NCBI GenBank assembly: GCA_943787265.1
Contig: CALSLT010000001.1
Coordinates: 124,001-188,000, forward strand
Direction of reading: 5' to 3'
Length of the DNA: 64,000 nucleotides
Source of the DNA: an uncultured Planctomycetaceae bacterium
Lineage (GTDB): Bacteria > Planctomycetota > Planctomycetia > Planctomycetales > Planctomycetaceae
The notes beneath the pieces are model-generated. The model saw only the letters and a program-made list of their open reading frames with translations, was not told where the DNA came from and searched no databases. Below are positions 17,792-29,700 of this stretch, one piece after another (within the stretch, counting starts at the first letter, position 1; each line of letters starts with the position of its first letter). The position numbers were made by a program, and so were the translations under genes.

Positions 17792-19138
17792 ATGCTCACA
17801 CTGCGAGGCAATGTCCTTCCCACAGCAACGTCACTGGATCGTCGGTCGTTCCTGACGCTGGGAGCGTTGCCAGCGTTGGGAATGTCGCTGCCGCAGTTGT
17901 TGAGTGCCGGGCAGTCGTCGACTCCGGCCCGTCAGGACGTGTCAATCATTCTGTTCTTCATGGCTGGCGGACCATCGCATATCGACATGTACGATATGAA
18001 ACCGGATCAGCCTGCCGAGATCCGTGGTCCGTTCGCCCCGATCGAAACCAATCTGCCAGGCCTGAGTGTTTGCGACCTGATGCCTCGTCATGCGGCCATC
18101 GCTGACAAGCTTTCGGTAGTTCGATCACTCACTCACGACCTGTCCGTTCACGACGACGCGACTCACTGGCTGCAGACTGGTTATCCGCTGCTCAATGCGC
18201 GGCAGAAGGGGCAGCAGAATCCGAGTCAGGGATCGGTCGTTTCTTACTTTCGGTCGGACTCTGCGAAGGCGATGCCGCCGTACGTCTGCATTCCCGAAGA
18301 CTACCGACGTCACCTCGGCTTCTACGAACACGCCGCATTCTTGAGTTCCCGTCACAACGCGCTGGATGCGGGTGGCGATCCCAGCCTGGGCAATTACCGC
18401 CCACCAAACTTTGCACTACCGAAAGAGATCGACGTCGTACGAATTCAAGATCGCCGAGAACTCTTCGGAGCACTCGACCAGTTGCATCGCAAGACGACGT
18501 CACTACCACAGTTCGCCGACCTCGACGACGTGCAGCAACAGTCGTTCGAACTGGTCTGCGGATCGCAGGCTCGTGAAGCGTTTGATCTTTCGAAGGAACC
18601 AGAGCAACTCCGCGATCGCTACGGCCGTCACGCTTACGGGCAGTCGGCTTTGCTGGCTCGCAGGCTGGTCGAGTCGGGCGTCTCATTCGTCACGATCAAC
18701 CTTTACGAAAAAGACGTGGACTGGTGGGACGACCATTACACAATCGAGCCCAATCTTCGAAAACGGCTACCGGCTTATGACCAGGCTCTGTCGACGCTGA
18801 TCGAGGATCTGGAAGCTCGCGGCCAGCGTGACCGAGTGCTCGTCGCGGCGTTCGGCGAGTTCGGACGCACCCCCCGAATCGACACGCGCGCCGGACGAGG
18901 CCACTGGCCGAAAGCGATGCACGCAGTCTTGAGCGGTGGCGGCTTGAAAGAGGGACAGATCGTCGGTTCCACAACGTCCGACGGCGGAGAACCGCTCGAT
19001 CGACCGCTCAAACCCGAAGACCTGCTCGCGACGATGTACCACTCCATCGGTCTCGATCGGTCGGCGACGGTGATCGATCGCCAGAATCGCCCGATCCCGA
19101 TCCTGCCGGACGGTGAACCGATTCGCGAACTCATCTGA
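17792..19138 (+). CDS. DUF1501 domain-containing protein, Tat-exported
   Basis: This 448-residue DUF1501 protein has a twin-arginine start (DRRSFLTLGALPALGMSLPQ) followed by the family core: SIILFFMAGGPSHIDMYDMK, SVVRSLTHDLSVHDDATHWL, VLVAAFGEFGRTPRIDTRAG, GRGHWPKAMHAVLSGGGLKE and PLKPEDLLATMYHSIGLD. It is a paralogue of the genes at 14.9 and 25.3 kb but quite diverged. It is followed after 85 bases by a sulfatase on the same strand, so the two may be co-expressed; DUF1501 and sulfatase genes commonly neighbour each other in planctomycetes. The biochemical role is unknown. Confidence 0.9.
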   Translation: MLTLRGNVLPTATSLDRRSFLTLGALPALGMSLPQLLSAGQSSTPARQDVSIILFFMAGGPSHIDMYDMKPDQPAEIRGPFAPIETNLPGLSVCDLMPRHAAIADKLSVVRSLTHDLSVHDDATHWLQTGYPLLNARQKGQQNPSQGSVVSYFRSDSAKAMPPYVCIPEDYRRHLGFYEHAAFLSSRHNALDAGGDPSLGNYRPPNFALPKEIDVVRIQDRRELFGALDQLHRKTTSLPQFADLDDVQQQSFELVCGSQAREAFDLSKEPEQLRDRYGRHAYGQSALLARRLVESGVSFVTINLYEKDVDWWDDHYTIEPNLRKRLPAYDQALSTLIEDLEARGQRDRVLVAAFGEFGRTPRIDTRAGRGHWPKAMHAVLSGGGLKEGQIVGSTTSDGGEPLDRPLKPEDLLATMYHSIGLDRSATVIDRQNRPIPILPDGEPIRELI

Positions 19139-19223
19139 TCGACGCTAAAGTGCTCTCCGAAATCTCTGTCCGCTCGCAGCTTCGCGAGCCGGCAGAAACA
19201 GAATCAACATTCGGAGTCACGAA

Positions 19224-20690
19224 ATGCTTGCTGTCATCTGCCGTCGTTTATCATTCGCCGCATTGCTCGTCGCTGTTCTCGCATCGCGAGCCGACGTCGG
19301 AATGGCAGCCGACGCTCCGATGAACCTGCTGATAATTTCGACCGACGAGCATCACTTCAGCACGTTGGGATGCTACGGCGGCACGTCGGTCGAAACTCCC
19401 AACATCGACTGGATTGCGAAGAACGGAGCGATCTGCACGAGCTTCTACGCGACGACGCCCGTCTGTTCTCCTTCGAGAGCGTCGCTGGTTTCCGGGCTGT
19501 ATCCGCAGAAGACGCCCGTCACTACAAACAATATCCCACTTGACGATTCGGTGGTGACATTCGCCGAGATCCTGCGTCGCCGAGGGTACGCAACGGGCTA
19601 CGCAGGCAAGTGGCATCTCGACGGCGGCGGAAAACCTCAATGGGCTCCGAAACGAAAGTTCGGTTTCGAAGATAACCGCTACATGTTTAACCGAGGTCAC
19701 TGGAAGAAATTCATCATCACGGACGAAGGTCCGCAGGTCGGTGCTCGCGACAAAAAGGGCAATCCGAGTTACGGCGTCGACAACGCTAATGAAAAGACAT
19801 TTTCGACCGACTGGCTCTGTGACCGAGCAATGGACTTCATCGGTGAGAACAGCGACCGCCCATTCTGTTACATGGTCAGCCTGCCCGATCCTCACGGCCC
19901 GAACACGGTGCGAGCTCCTTACGACACGATGTACGAGAACGCGGCTGTCCCAATTCCAATTTCACTGGTTCGCAAACCCGAGCAAATCCCAGCGTGGGGA
20001 AAACCTGCCGGAGTAAAACCTGCTCAGCTTCAAAAACTGATGCGAAACTACTACGGAATGGTGAAGTGCATCGACGACAACATCGGGCAGGTCCTTGACA
20101 CGCTGCGGGAACGAAAAATCCTCGATCGAACAATCATCGTTTTCACATCGGACCACGGAGACCTTTGCGGTGAACACGGCCGTCTTAACAAAGGAGTTCC
20201 ATACGAAGGCTCCGCTCGCATCCCTTTCCTGATTCACTGTCCGGACAAAATCAAAGGCAACACCGTCGTCAACTCGGCGTTAGGAACGGTCGACTTTCTA
20301 CCGACGGTTTTAAGTCTGATGGACACTCCGGTCCCGCATAAAGTCGACGGACGAGATGCCTCAGGGCTGTTTACCCCCGCTTCAAAGGACGAATGGGAAG
20401 ACATCGCCTTTATTCGAAGCACCGGTCAACCTGGCCGATCTTCCACTGGATGGATTTCGGCGATCACTGCGAGATTCAAACTGGTTTACTCGTCGAATGA
20501 AGAGCCGTGGCTGATTGACTTGAAGAACGATCCGAACGAGCTGACCAATCTATTCGGCCAACCAGCCCACAAAGAAAAGAGTCGTTGGATGACCGAACGA
20601 CTGGTTGCTTACGGCAAGGTCCACGACGATGAGTACCTCGAAATTCCGCGAATCCGTTCATGGGTAGACCAGGTGTTGAAGTCCAATTAG
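19224..20690 (+). CDS. Sulfatase, exported
   Basis: This 488-residue type I sulfatase has signal peptide LSFAALLVAVLASRADVGMAA. The formylglycine cysteine is Cys81 in CSPSRASLVSG; metal ligands include Asp41 in STDEHHFSTLG and FTSDHGDLCGEHG. The TDEHHFSTLGCYGG core and GKWHLDGGG resemble choline-sulfatase and iduronate-2-sulfatase-like subfamilies acting on polysaccharide sulfate esters; the exact substrate is not assignable. Only 7 bases separate its stop from the DUF58 gene, so the two probably share a transcript although no functional link is obvious. Confidence 0.9.
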   Translation: MLAVICRRLSFAALLVAVLASRADVGMAADAPMNLLIISTDEHHFSTLGCYGGTSVETPNIDWIAKNGAICTSFYATTPVCSPSRASLVSGLYPQKTPVTTNNIPLDDSVVTFAEILRRRGYATGYAGKWHLDGGGKPQWAPKRKFGFEDNRYMFNRGHWKKFIITDEGPQVGARDKKGNPSYGVDNANEKTFSTDWLCDRAMDFIGENSDRPFCYMVSLPDPHGPNTVRAPYDTMYENAAVPIPISLVRKPEQIPAWGKPAGVKPAQLQKLMRNYYGMVKCIDDNIGQVLDTLRERKILDRTIIVFTSDHGDLCGEHGRLNKGVPYEGSARIPFLIHCPDKIKGNTVVNSALGTVDFLPTVLSLMDTPVPHKVDGRDASGLFTPASKDEWEDIAFIRSTGQPGRSSTGWISAITARFKLVYSSNEEPWLIDLKNDPNELTNLFGQPAHKEKSRWMTERLVAYGKVHDDEYLEIPRIRSWVDQVLKSN

Positions 20691-20697
20691 GCGTCCG

Positions 20698-21604
20698 ATG
20701 AGCGAAGTTGGAACCAGGCCACAACTCACGCCGCTCCTCTCGAACGAAACGCTTGCTCGAGTGGAACGGCTGAGGTTGCATCCAAACCGGCGACTGACCA
20801 ACCGGACGCGCGGTGAGCATTCCGTTGGAACCGGCGGAGCAACTATCGACTTCGCCGACTACCGCGACTACGTCGCTGGCGACGACATTCGCTACGTCGA
20901 CTGGAACATTTTCGCTCGTCTGCAGAGGCCATATCTCAAACTGTACTCTCATGAAGAAGAGCTGCACGTTGTCGTCATTCTGGACGCGTCAGCCTCGATG
21001 GCTTCTGAGGAAAAGTTTAACCGCGCCCAGGAATTGGCCGCGGCGTTTTCCACGATGGCTTTGCTCGGTACAGAACGTGTCAGTCTGTTTGCCGGGACGA
21101 GCGGGGGGTAGCAAGCCTGCAACGTTGCAAAACTGTTCCGGGAGGTCAGCTACTCGTCTGGTGTTCGACTTTCTGGAAGGCGTCTCACCCGCTGGCGACT
21201 CAACGATCGACACCGCAGTTGCGTCGACACTTCGAGTTCACCGTGGACGAGGAATCGCGATCGTTCTGTCTGATTTTCTCACGACAGGAGATGTGTCTCG
21301 AAGTTTCAATCTGCTCAACAGTGCTGGTCTGGAAATCTTTGCTCTGCAGATTCTCGGCCCCAACGAAATCGATCCGGACGTCACCGGTGACGTGAGGCTG
21401 GTCGACTGCGAAACCGGACGAACGCTCGATGTCTCATCCGCTCGTGATCTTCTCGACCTTTACCACGAACATCGGCAGACGCAGCGGGACTGGATGGCGT
21501 CTCAGTGTCGCAGACGGAACGGTCGATTCGAATCCGTCAGCTCGGGCGATCCTCTGGAATCGATTCTGTTCGAAACGCTGTTGCGTCGAGGATGGATTCG
21601 ATGA
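20698..21604 (+). pseudogene. DUF58 domain-containing protein, frameshifted in a G6 run
   Basis: The frame from 20698 encodes a DUF58 start (RLHPNRRLTNRTRGEHSVGT, then the hallmark GDDIRYVDWNIFARL and the VWA-like LDASASM). It hits TAG at 21109 right after six Gs (21103-21108). Dropping one G rejoins the +2 frame, which continues GSKPATLQNCSGRSATRLVF and DFLEGVSPAGDST to the end, giving an intact 301-residue protein. DUF58 proteins act with MoxR ATPases and BatA-type VWA proteins, probably in chaperone or envelope functions. The stop overlaps the next start (ATGA). Possible causes are sequencing error, true mutation or slippage; the intact downstream half suggests a recent or artefactual event. 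Confidence 0.82.
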
Positions 21605-23508
21605 GCTGGCTAGGATTTTCCGCAATAGCCAACGCGTGGTGGCTGCTTCTGCTCGTGCCACTGCTCGTGTTCTATTTTCTGAAGCTGAAACGTCCGCGAG
21701 TCGGAGTCTCGTCACTCGTGCTCTGGCAGGCGGTCGTCAACGATCAGCGAGTCAACTCGCCATTCCAGAAGTTCCGTCGCAACATTCTGCTGTGGCTGCA
21801 GATGGCTGTCCTGATTCTGCTTGTCCTGGCCGCAATGCAACCATTTGTGCCGAGCACTGTCGAACAAGCCAACTATCAGCCGGTGCTGATCGACTGCTCG
21901 GCAAGCATGGCAGCAACCGATCCCCTGACCGGAAAAACTCGACTGGAACTGGCGAAAGAGCGAGTGTCAGACCTCATCGACAGCCTGAATGCCGATCAGC
22001 AGATTTCGTTGATCGGCGTCCATTCATCGGCTGACCGACTGACCGAGTTCACCGGGAATCGCCGAATTCTTCACGACGCGTTAGACGCCATGCGCGTGCG
22101 GGACATCCAAAGTCAACTGGAAGATGCTTTTCGACTGACGCAGGCTTTGGCCAAAACAGTTCCCGTCGAATCGGCCGTTCTTTTTTCTGATGGGAACATT
22201 CCAGATAAAGTTCGGTTCGCGCTTCCGTTTGGAGTCAATTATCAGCAGTTGCCGACCGCCGGGCCGAATGCCGGCATCACTGCGTTCAACGCTCGTCTGA
22301 CATCGTCACAGGACTGGGACGTCTTCCTGAGAGTAGAATCGTCGACTGACTTCTCAGGACAAATCGTTCTTCTACAGGACGGGCAACAGATCGGCGAACA
22401 GCCGTTTGTCCTGAGCCTCGGCGAGTCTCAACGAATCGTGTTCCGAGTCACTTCCCAGATTTCGACAGCGCTGGAAGCTCGGCTGGTACCTGGAAATGCA
22501 CACTCCGATTCGTTGCCAACTGACAACGTCGCGTGGCTCGACCTTCCACCTGCAAGACCGCTCCGAGTTTACGCTTCACCGCAGCTCGGCAGCTTCCGAC
22601 GAGCGCTCGCAGCCACGCCGGGAGTCGATCTCTTTCCGAAACCAAAACAGCCGGAACAACGATCGGTGCGGTACGACCTGGTCATCAGCGATAAGCGCAG
22701 CGACGCTGACTTGATCGCGTCAGTTTATTTTCTAGTCGGTGTGACACCCAACGATGCCGAGTCCCTGGTCGAACCAGCTTCGGTGCTAACAAAGTTTCTG
22801 GATTGGGACCGAACGACGCCGCTGCTTCGGCACATGCAACTGCGAGACGTCAAGATCGCCGACGCCGCTCAACCAGTTGCGGGTGTCGACGTCGGAGATT
22901 TCGAAGAGGTCGGTTACTCAACCATCGCGTCCGGCACCAACGGGCCTTTGATCCTGCGGAAACGCTCATCATCACGATTGGCGTTTCACACGCTGTTTCA
23001 CACCAGCCGCTCGACTCTGGAGTTCCGAGTCGCGTTTCCGGTGCTCGTCGCAAACCTCGTTCAACTCGCCAGACAGGAAGCGTCCGTGGGAGACGTCGGG
23101 GGAGTTAAAACCGGCGTTCTGCCAGCGGTCGATCTGCAGGCGGGAACGACCTACGAGATCACCGGGCCGAACGACTCACGGCAAACAGTTCTGGCCAACG
23201 AGGACGGCAAGCTAAGAGGAGTGACGGCAAATAGCGTCGGACGATATGGCATCTCGGGCGGAGAGGCCGAGCAACTGACGGTTGCCGCCAACCTGCTAAG
23301 TTCCGCGGAGTCGACTCTGACGCCCGTCAGCTCGATTGAGTTTGACGAGCAAACCGTCGCGTCAGCCGGCGAAGTCCTGACCACCGATCGGCCTGTCTGG
23401 TCGATTGTGACGCTCGTCGCGTTCGCGCTACTGCTTGTCGAATGGTGGTTCTTTCAGCGCCCGCGGACGCCAAATCCAGCCCGGGCTGCCACCGCAAAAT
23501 CCAACTGA
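21601..23508 (+). CDS. BatA-like VWA domain membrane protein
   Basis: This 635-residue protein begins with the BatA/aerotolerance-regulator N-terminal module: a first membrane segment (WWLLLLVPLLVFYFLKLKRP), a cytoplasmic loop and a second segment (LLWLQMAVLILLVLAAMQPF). A periplasmic von Willebrand A domain follows with MIDAS motif DCSAS (IDCSASMAATDP) and the later VLFSDGN. The C-terminal beta-rich region ends in a third membrane helix (IVTLVAFALLLVEWWFFQ). In other bacteria BatA/BatB-type proteins work with MoxR ATPase and DUF58 proteins in envelope stress tolerance. The start overlaps the DUF58 stop (ATGA), implying translational coupling; an ATG three codons upstream is possible. No moxR gene is in the window on this strand. 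Confidence 0.84.
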   Translation: MSWLGFSAIANAWWLLLLVPLLVFYFLKLKRPRVGVSSLVLWQAVVNDQRVNSPFQKFRRNILLWLQMAVLILLVLAAMQPFVPSTVEQANYQPVLIDCSASMAATDPLTGKTRLELAKERVSDLIDSLNADQQISLIGVHSSADRLTEFTGNRRILHDALDAMRVRDIQSQLEDAFRLTQALAKTVPVESAVLFSDGNIPDKVRFALPFGVNYQQLPTAGPNAGITAFNARLTSSQDWDVFLRVESSTDFSGQIVLLQDGQQIGEQPFVLSLGESQRIVFRVTSQISTALEARLVPGNAHSDSLPTDNVAWLDLPPARPLRVYASPQLGSFRRALAATPGVDLFPKPKQPEQRSVRYDLVISDKRSDADLIASVYFLVGVTPNDAESLVEPASVLTKFLDWDRTTPLLRHMQLRDVKIADAAQPVAGVDVGDFEEVGYSTIASGTNGPLILRKRSSSRLAFHTLFHTSRSTLEFRVAFPVLVANLVQLARQEASVGDVGGVKTGVLPAVDLQAGTTYEITGPNDSRQTVLANEDGKLRGVTANSVGRYGISGGEAEQLTVAANLLSSAESTLTPVSSIEFDEQTVASAGEVLTTDRPVWSIVTLVAFALLLVEWWFFQRPRTPNPARAATAKSN

Positions 23509-25059
<1,551 letters not shown>

Positions 25060-25106
25060 TTGATCAACTCGTCGGCAACTCGCTGACGTAGATCAAACTG
25101 CAAAAC

Positions 25107-25145
25107 AAAGAGCCCTCCGGTGAATTCTCACTGGAGGGCTCTTTT
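25107..25145 (+). terminator. Strong intrinsic terminator after gap (bidirectional)
   Basis: AAAGAGCCCTCC (25107-25118) pairs perfectly with GGAGGGCTCTTT (25133-25144), and the stem extends inward through GTGA/TCAC to a 4-base loop. T-rich sequence follows on the plus strand, and A-rich sequence precedes the stem (CAAAACAAAG), so it can also end minus-strand transcription from the convergent DUF1501 operon. Confidence 0.92.
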
Positions 25146-25171
25146 CTTATTTCTTCTGTTCGACAAGTAGA

Positions 25172-25218
25172 ACCACGGATGAAACGGAAGCATTTTACTT
25201 TCCGTGTCTTTCCGTGGT
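25172..25218. repeat. ACCACGGA-type imperfect inverted repeat
   Basis: Left arm ACCACGGATGAAACGGAA and right arm TTCCGTGTCTTTCCGTGGT form an imperfect hairpin around GCATTTTACT. ACCACGGA/TTTCCGTGG strings are familiar as dispersed intergenic repeats in planctomycetes and other bacteria. Only one copy is seen here, so dispersal is inferred. Confidence 0.4.
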
Positions 25219-25265
25219 CCACTCCGAGAATCAGAATCTCACAGTCTGCCGATCGAGGCGTGTCC

Positions 25266-26696
25266 TCAGGCAAAAACTTCGTGGACGATGTCTCCGCCAA
25301 GGTTTGTGGCGATTTCATCTCGGCCGTGGTGCGACCATGTCAGTTCGTGCTGGTCGATGCCGAGCGAATGAAGCAGCGTCGCGTAAAAGTCGCTGACGCT
25401 GACAGGGCGTTCGATGGCGGCGTATCCGAGGTCGTCGGTTGCCCCAATGGCCTGACCGCCTTTCACTCCGCCGCCGGCCAGCCAGATGCTGTAGCCAAGT
25501 GGATTGTGATTTCGCCCCTTGCCGAGTCCTTCCATTGTCGGCGTTCGACCGAACTCTCCGGCCCAGACGACGAGGGTGTCGTCCAGCAGGCCTCGGCGTT
25601 TCAGATCGGTCAGTAGTGCTGCCACAGGACGATCCGTTTTGCCGGCCATGCCGTTGTGATTGCCAGTCAGGTTTCCGTGCGCATCCCAGCCTCCGACTCG
25701 GACCTGCACGAAACGAACTCCGCGTTCCACCATCCGCCGTGCCATTAAACATGCGGTTCCGACAGACTTTGTGGGGAAGACATCGGCGCCGTAAAGCTGG
25801 TGTGTTTCTGCCGTCTCGCTGGCCAGATCGAACAGCTCGGGAGCGGTCGTCTGCATTCGGTCGGCGGTTTCGTATGACTGAATTCTCGCCACGATCTCTG
25901 GATGATGCTTCATCCACTTCAGATGCCGCTGATTGAGCCAACCGATCAACTCCAACTGCCTGGCACGATCGGCTTTCGAAATGTGCAATGGCATATCGAC
26001 ATCGCGAATTCCCTTCGCGGGATCAACAACGACTCCCTGGTAGCGTGCGGGCAGAAAGCCGGTACTCCACCCTGGAGCCTGCGGATACTGCATGCCGCTT
26101 GTCAGCAGATTCATGACAAGGTACGCCGGCAACCCAGCATTGGTTGTTCCCGCTCCAAAGTTCACCCATGAACCGAAGCTCGGTCGGTCTCCCTGCGACG
26201 TTCCAGTAAGAGCGACGCACTCTCCTGGACCGTGGACCGGTGTCAGATGGTGCATTGACCGAATGACGCACAAGTCGTCAGCGCGCCTGGCGATGTGTGG
26301 AAGCAAATCGGAAACGGGCAATCCACTCTCACCGTAATTCCTGAACCGGTACGGCGAAGCCATCAGGTTAACGAGACTGGCCTCTTTCAATCGTGGAAGG
26401 TTCGCGGCAAGACTGTCAGGCACGTTCTGTCCGGCAAGCCGATTCAATTCCGGCTTCGGATCGAATGTGTCAACCTGGCTTGGTCCTCCGGCCATGAACA
26501 ACCAGATTATGCTCTTTGCAGTTGGCTTTTGATGAGGAGCGACGGCCTGGTTGCTGGAGCCAGCTTCGGCCGCGGAAACAGTACGGCCGTCTGACAACAA
26601 TGAAGCCAGAGCGACTGAACTCAGCCCTGCGGCCGCGTCGCCGAACAATTTTCGACGCGGCAGCTCATGTCCATGATTTTCGGCGGCGTTTGGCAT
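25266..26696 (-). CDS. DUF1501 domain-containing protein, Tat-exported
   Basis: This 476-residue DUF1501 protein has a twin-arginine-type leader (LPRRKLFGDAAAGLSSVALA) and the family core: SIIWLFMAGGPSQVDTFDPK, CVIRSMHHLTPVHGPGECVA, FVQVRVGGWDAHGN, TLVVWAGEFGRTPTMEG, GRNHNPLGYSIWLAGGGVKG and PVSVSDFYATLLHSLGIDQH. It starts 12 bases after the stop of the PSCyt/DUF1553 gene on the same strand. That tandem DUF1553-DUF1501 pair is the classic planctomycete arrangement, suggesting one exported enzyme system, perhaps for polysaccharide or C-type ligand turnover. The exact reaction is unknown. Confidence 0.92.
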   Translation of the reverse strand: MPNAAENHGHELPRRKLFGDAAAGLSSVALASLLSDGRTVSAAEAGSSNQAVAPHQKPTAKSIIWLFMAGGPSQVDTFDPKPELNRLAGQNVPDSLAANLPRLKEASLVNLMASPYRFRNYGESGLPVSDLLPHIARRADDLCVIRSMHHLTPVHGPGECVALTGTSQGDRPSFGSWVNFGAGTTNAGLPAYLVMNLLTSGMQYPQAPGWSTGFLPARYQGVVVDPAKGIRDVDMPLHISKADRARQLELIGWLNQRHLKWMKHHPEIVARIQSYETADRMQTTAPELFDLASETAETHQLYGADVFPTKSVGTACLMARRMVERGVRFVQVRVGGWDAHGNLTGNHNGMAGKTDRPVAALLTDLKRRGLLDDTLVVWAGEFGRTPTMEGLGKGRNHNPLGYSIWLAGGGVKGGQAIGATDDLGYAAIERPVSVSDFYATLLHSLGIDQHELTWSHHGRDEIATNLGGDIVHEVFA

Positions 26697-26708
26697 GACG
26701 TTGGATCG

Positions 26709-29700
26709 TTAAGGGATGTAGGCAAACTCGTTGAGGTTCAACAGTGCGTGACAGAATTGAGCCAGTATCTCCTCACGAGTATCGGGATTCCACGCCGCGT
26801 TAAGGAACTCAACCGAGCGTGCTTTTTCTTCTCCATCAGGCAGTCGATTCAGAATAGTCATAAACGAATGATCAACCGCTTCCTCTGGCTGATCGCGTTC
26901 GTCACCGGCCACGCCTGAAAGAATCTTATTCGCAATCTTCTTCGAACGAGCATTCACGAATTCACTGTTCAGCAGAAACAACGGCTGCAGCGGGACCGTA
27001 GAGACTCGGCGAGTGCTGCAACTTGTCAATGCAGACGGTCCGTCAAACATGTCCTGCATATGCGGCATCACGTTTCGTTTCTGAAAGAGATAAACGCTAC
27101 GCCGACGTGAAGAGTTTGTTGTCGATTCTCGAACGCTCGGACCGCCAACTTCCAACGAGAGTTCACCAGACGAAGCCAGCATACGATCCCGCAATGCTTC
27201 GGCTTCCAGCCTGCGCGGCACCCATCGCCAGAACAAGCCGTTGTCCGGATCAACACTGACGTTGGCCTCGTCAAAGTCGGACGACAGCCGGTAGACGCTT
27301 GAATTGAGAATCAACCGGTGGATGTGCCTGGTGCTCCAGCCGTTCTCCATCAACTCGACCGCCAGCCAGTCGAGCAGTTGATGCAGTTCGGGCTGCGGCG
27401 TCGTCAGTCCAAAGTTGCCGGCCTCTTCGACAAGCGCCTTCCCGAAGTGTCCCTGCCAGATCCGATTTACCCAGACTCGTGCAGTCAGAGGGTTATCACG
27501 AGAGGTGACCCAACCAGCCAGTTCCGTTCGAGGCTTCGCAGAATCGGCCACGCGAGCAGGCACCTTGCCGAAGACGGCAGGCCAGCCTGGCGACACGACC
27601 GAACCGGGACTTCCCGCGTCGCCTCGAACGTAGAGTCGCTGCTGCCGCGTTTCTAAATCTGCGGAGTCGTACGGCAACGGCCACCGGAGCTCTAACGGCG
27701 GCACGGCCAGTTCTGCTGCGGAAGTTACGGGCGAGTAGAACGCCCAGGCCTGCGGCATGTTTGCAAGCTGTCGACCGATCTCATCGTAACGCTGCCGTTC
27801 CGGTGGCCGCATTCCGCTCACAACGCTCTTTGGGAGAATAAAGATATCGCCGTTCGGACGTTTTCGGCGTGTCGCGGCATACAGCCGATCATACGTCAGA
27901 TCGAAAATCGTCTGACGTTGCCGCGACAAAGCGAGCTGACGATCCCGCTCTGTTCGCTCTTCAGCCTTCGTGCCATCAGAAGCCGTCTGATCGGCATTCG
28001 TAGACTCCGGGTCGCTATTCGTGATCCCGGATTCAGCATCACCGGGAAGCACGACGTTGACCGGCTGCGCCTTCGAAAAGAACCCCTGAAACCGGTAATA
28101 GTCTCGGGCGGAAATCGGATCAAACTTGTGGTTGTGACACTGGCAACACTCGAAGGTCAAACCGAGCATCGCGTTTCCAGTCGCGTTGACGACGTCGACC
28201 AGAATGTCGTAACGCTGCAGCGTTTTGTTTTTTTCGTTGCCGCTGTACTGGGCTGCGGCGAGGAACCCAGTCGCGACGATGTTTTCGTTCGTGAGAGGTT
28301 CCAACTCGTCGCCAGCGAGTTGTTCGGTCACGAACTGGTCGAACGGCTTGTCCGAGTTAAAACTGCTGATGACATAGTCCCGGTATCGCCAGGCGTGATC
28401 GCGGTCGCGGTTGTGTTGATACCCGTTGCTCTCCGCCCAGCGAGCGACGTCCAGCCAATGCCGTCCCCAACGCTCTCCGTACTGCGGCCGATCGAGCAGC
28501 CGGTCAACATGCTCCGCCCAGCGATCATCTGCCGTTTCATAATTCGGGCCAGTGGCCGACTCGTTCACTCCCTTACCGCTTGGAGGCAGTCCGATCAGGT
28601 CAAGCGAAACTCGACGCTCCAATGTGGAAGAGTCAGCAAGCGAAGCGGCTCGAATACCACGTTCCGCATGCTTTGCCGCTATGAATGAATCGACTGTTGT
28701 TCGAATCGGAAAGCTGGCCGACTTCACAGTCGGCACGTCCGGCCGTTCGATTCTCTGAAACGCCCAATGATCAGACGTCGTTGACATTGGTGGAAGCAGC
28801 TCGTCGTCCCAGGCAAGTCCTTCGTCGATCCACGTTCGGATCAGAGCCACTTCATTTTCACTCAGCAGATCGCCCTTTCCTTGCGGCGGCATTCTTCGAT
28901 CAGAATTCTCGGGCGCCGAAACTGCCGCAACGATTCGGCTATCGGATGCTTTACCGGGCAATGCCAGCGGTTCGCCGTTCGTCTCGCCAAGTATTTCGTC
29001 GAGCAAATCGAGTCTGTAACCAGCCGAAGGATTCAGACCTCGATGACACTTGAAACAACTGCGCTCAAGGATCGGAAAAATGTCCTTCCGAAAACTGACA
29101 GTCGCACGGTTCGGCATCTTTCGCGGTGGTCGCAATTCTGGCGGAATGTCTGCCGCTTCGATCAATAGCTTTTGAGAGACGCGTTCGGGAGTCGGGAATG
29201 AGACCGAATTCTTCGGCAGTGCAAACAGCCCTTCCCAACTGTCCGCGACGACAAGGTCGTCAACGACGATCCGATCAGTGGCTTCCGTCTTTCCACCTGT
29301 CGAAAACCCGAGCCAACTAACACTCTTCACGCGACCGGCACTGAACGCGGCGGCCTGAGGCAGCGATGGTTCGGTCGGACTGGGATTCACCCATAAATCA
29401 ATCTGATCAAAAGCGAGATGCTTCTGACCGGACGACTTCGCAAGCCTGGCGACGACTAGAAACGTTCGGTCACCGGTCAGCTCAACGGGAGCAAAGGAAG
29501 TGTTCTCAGAAGCGAATCTCGCCATGAAAGCATTGCGGTTTTTACCGTCGACATGAATCCCGATGTTCGGCACGCCGCCGCTGTGAGTGGACTCGTCACC
29601 ACCGTCGACAGAATCCAGCCACAACACAAAGAATTCGCCATCAGACTTCGGAGCTGTGTCGATCGAGGCGGCGGCGTAGGTGACGAGAAAACGCACGAAC

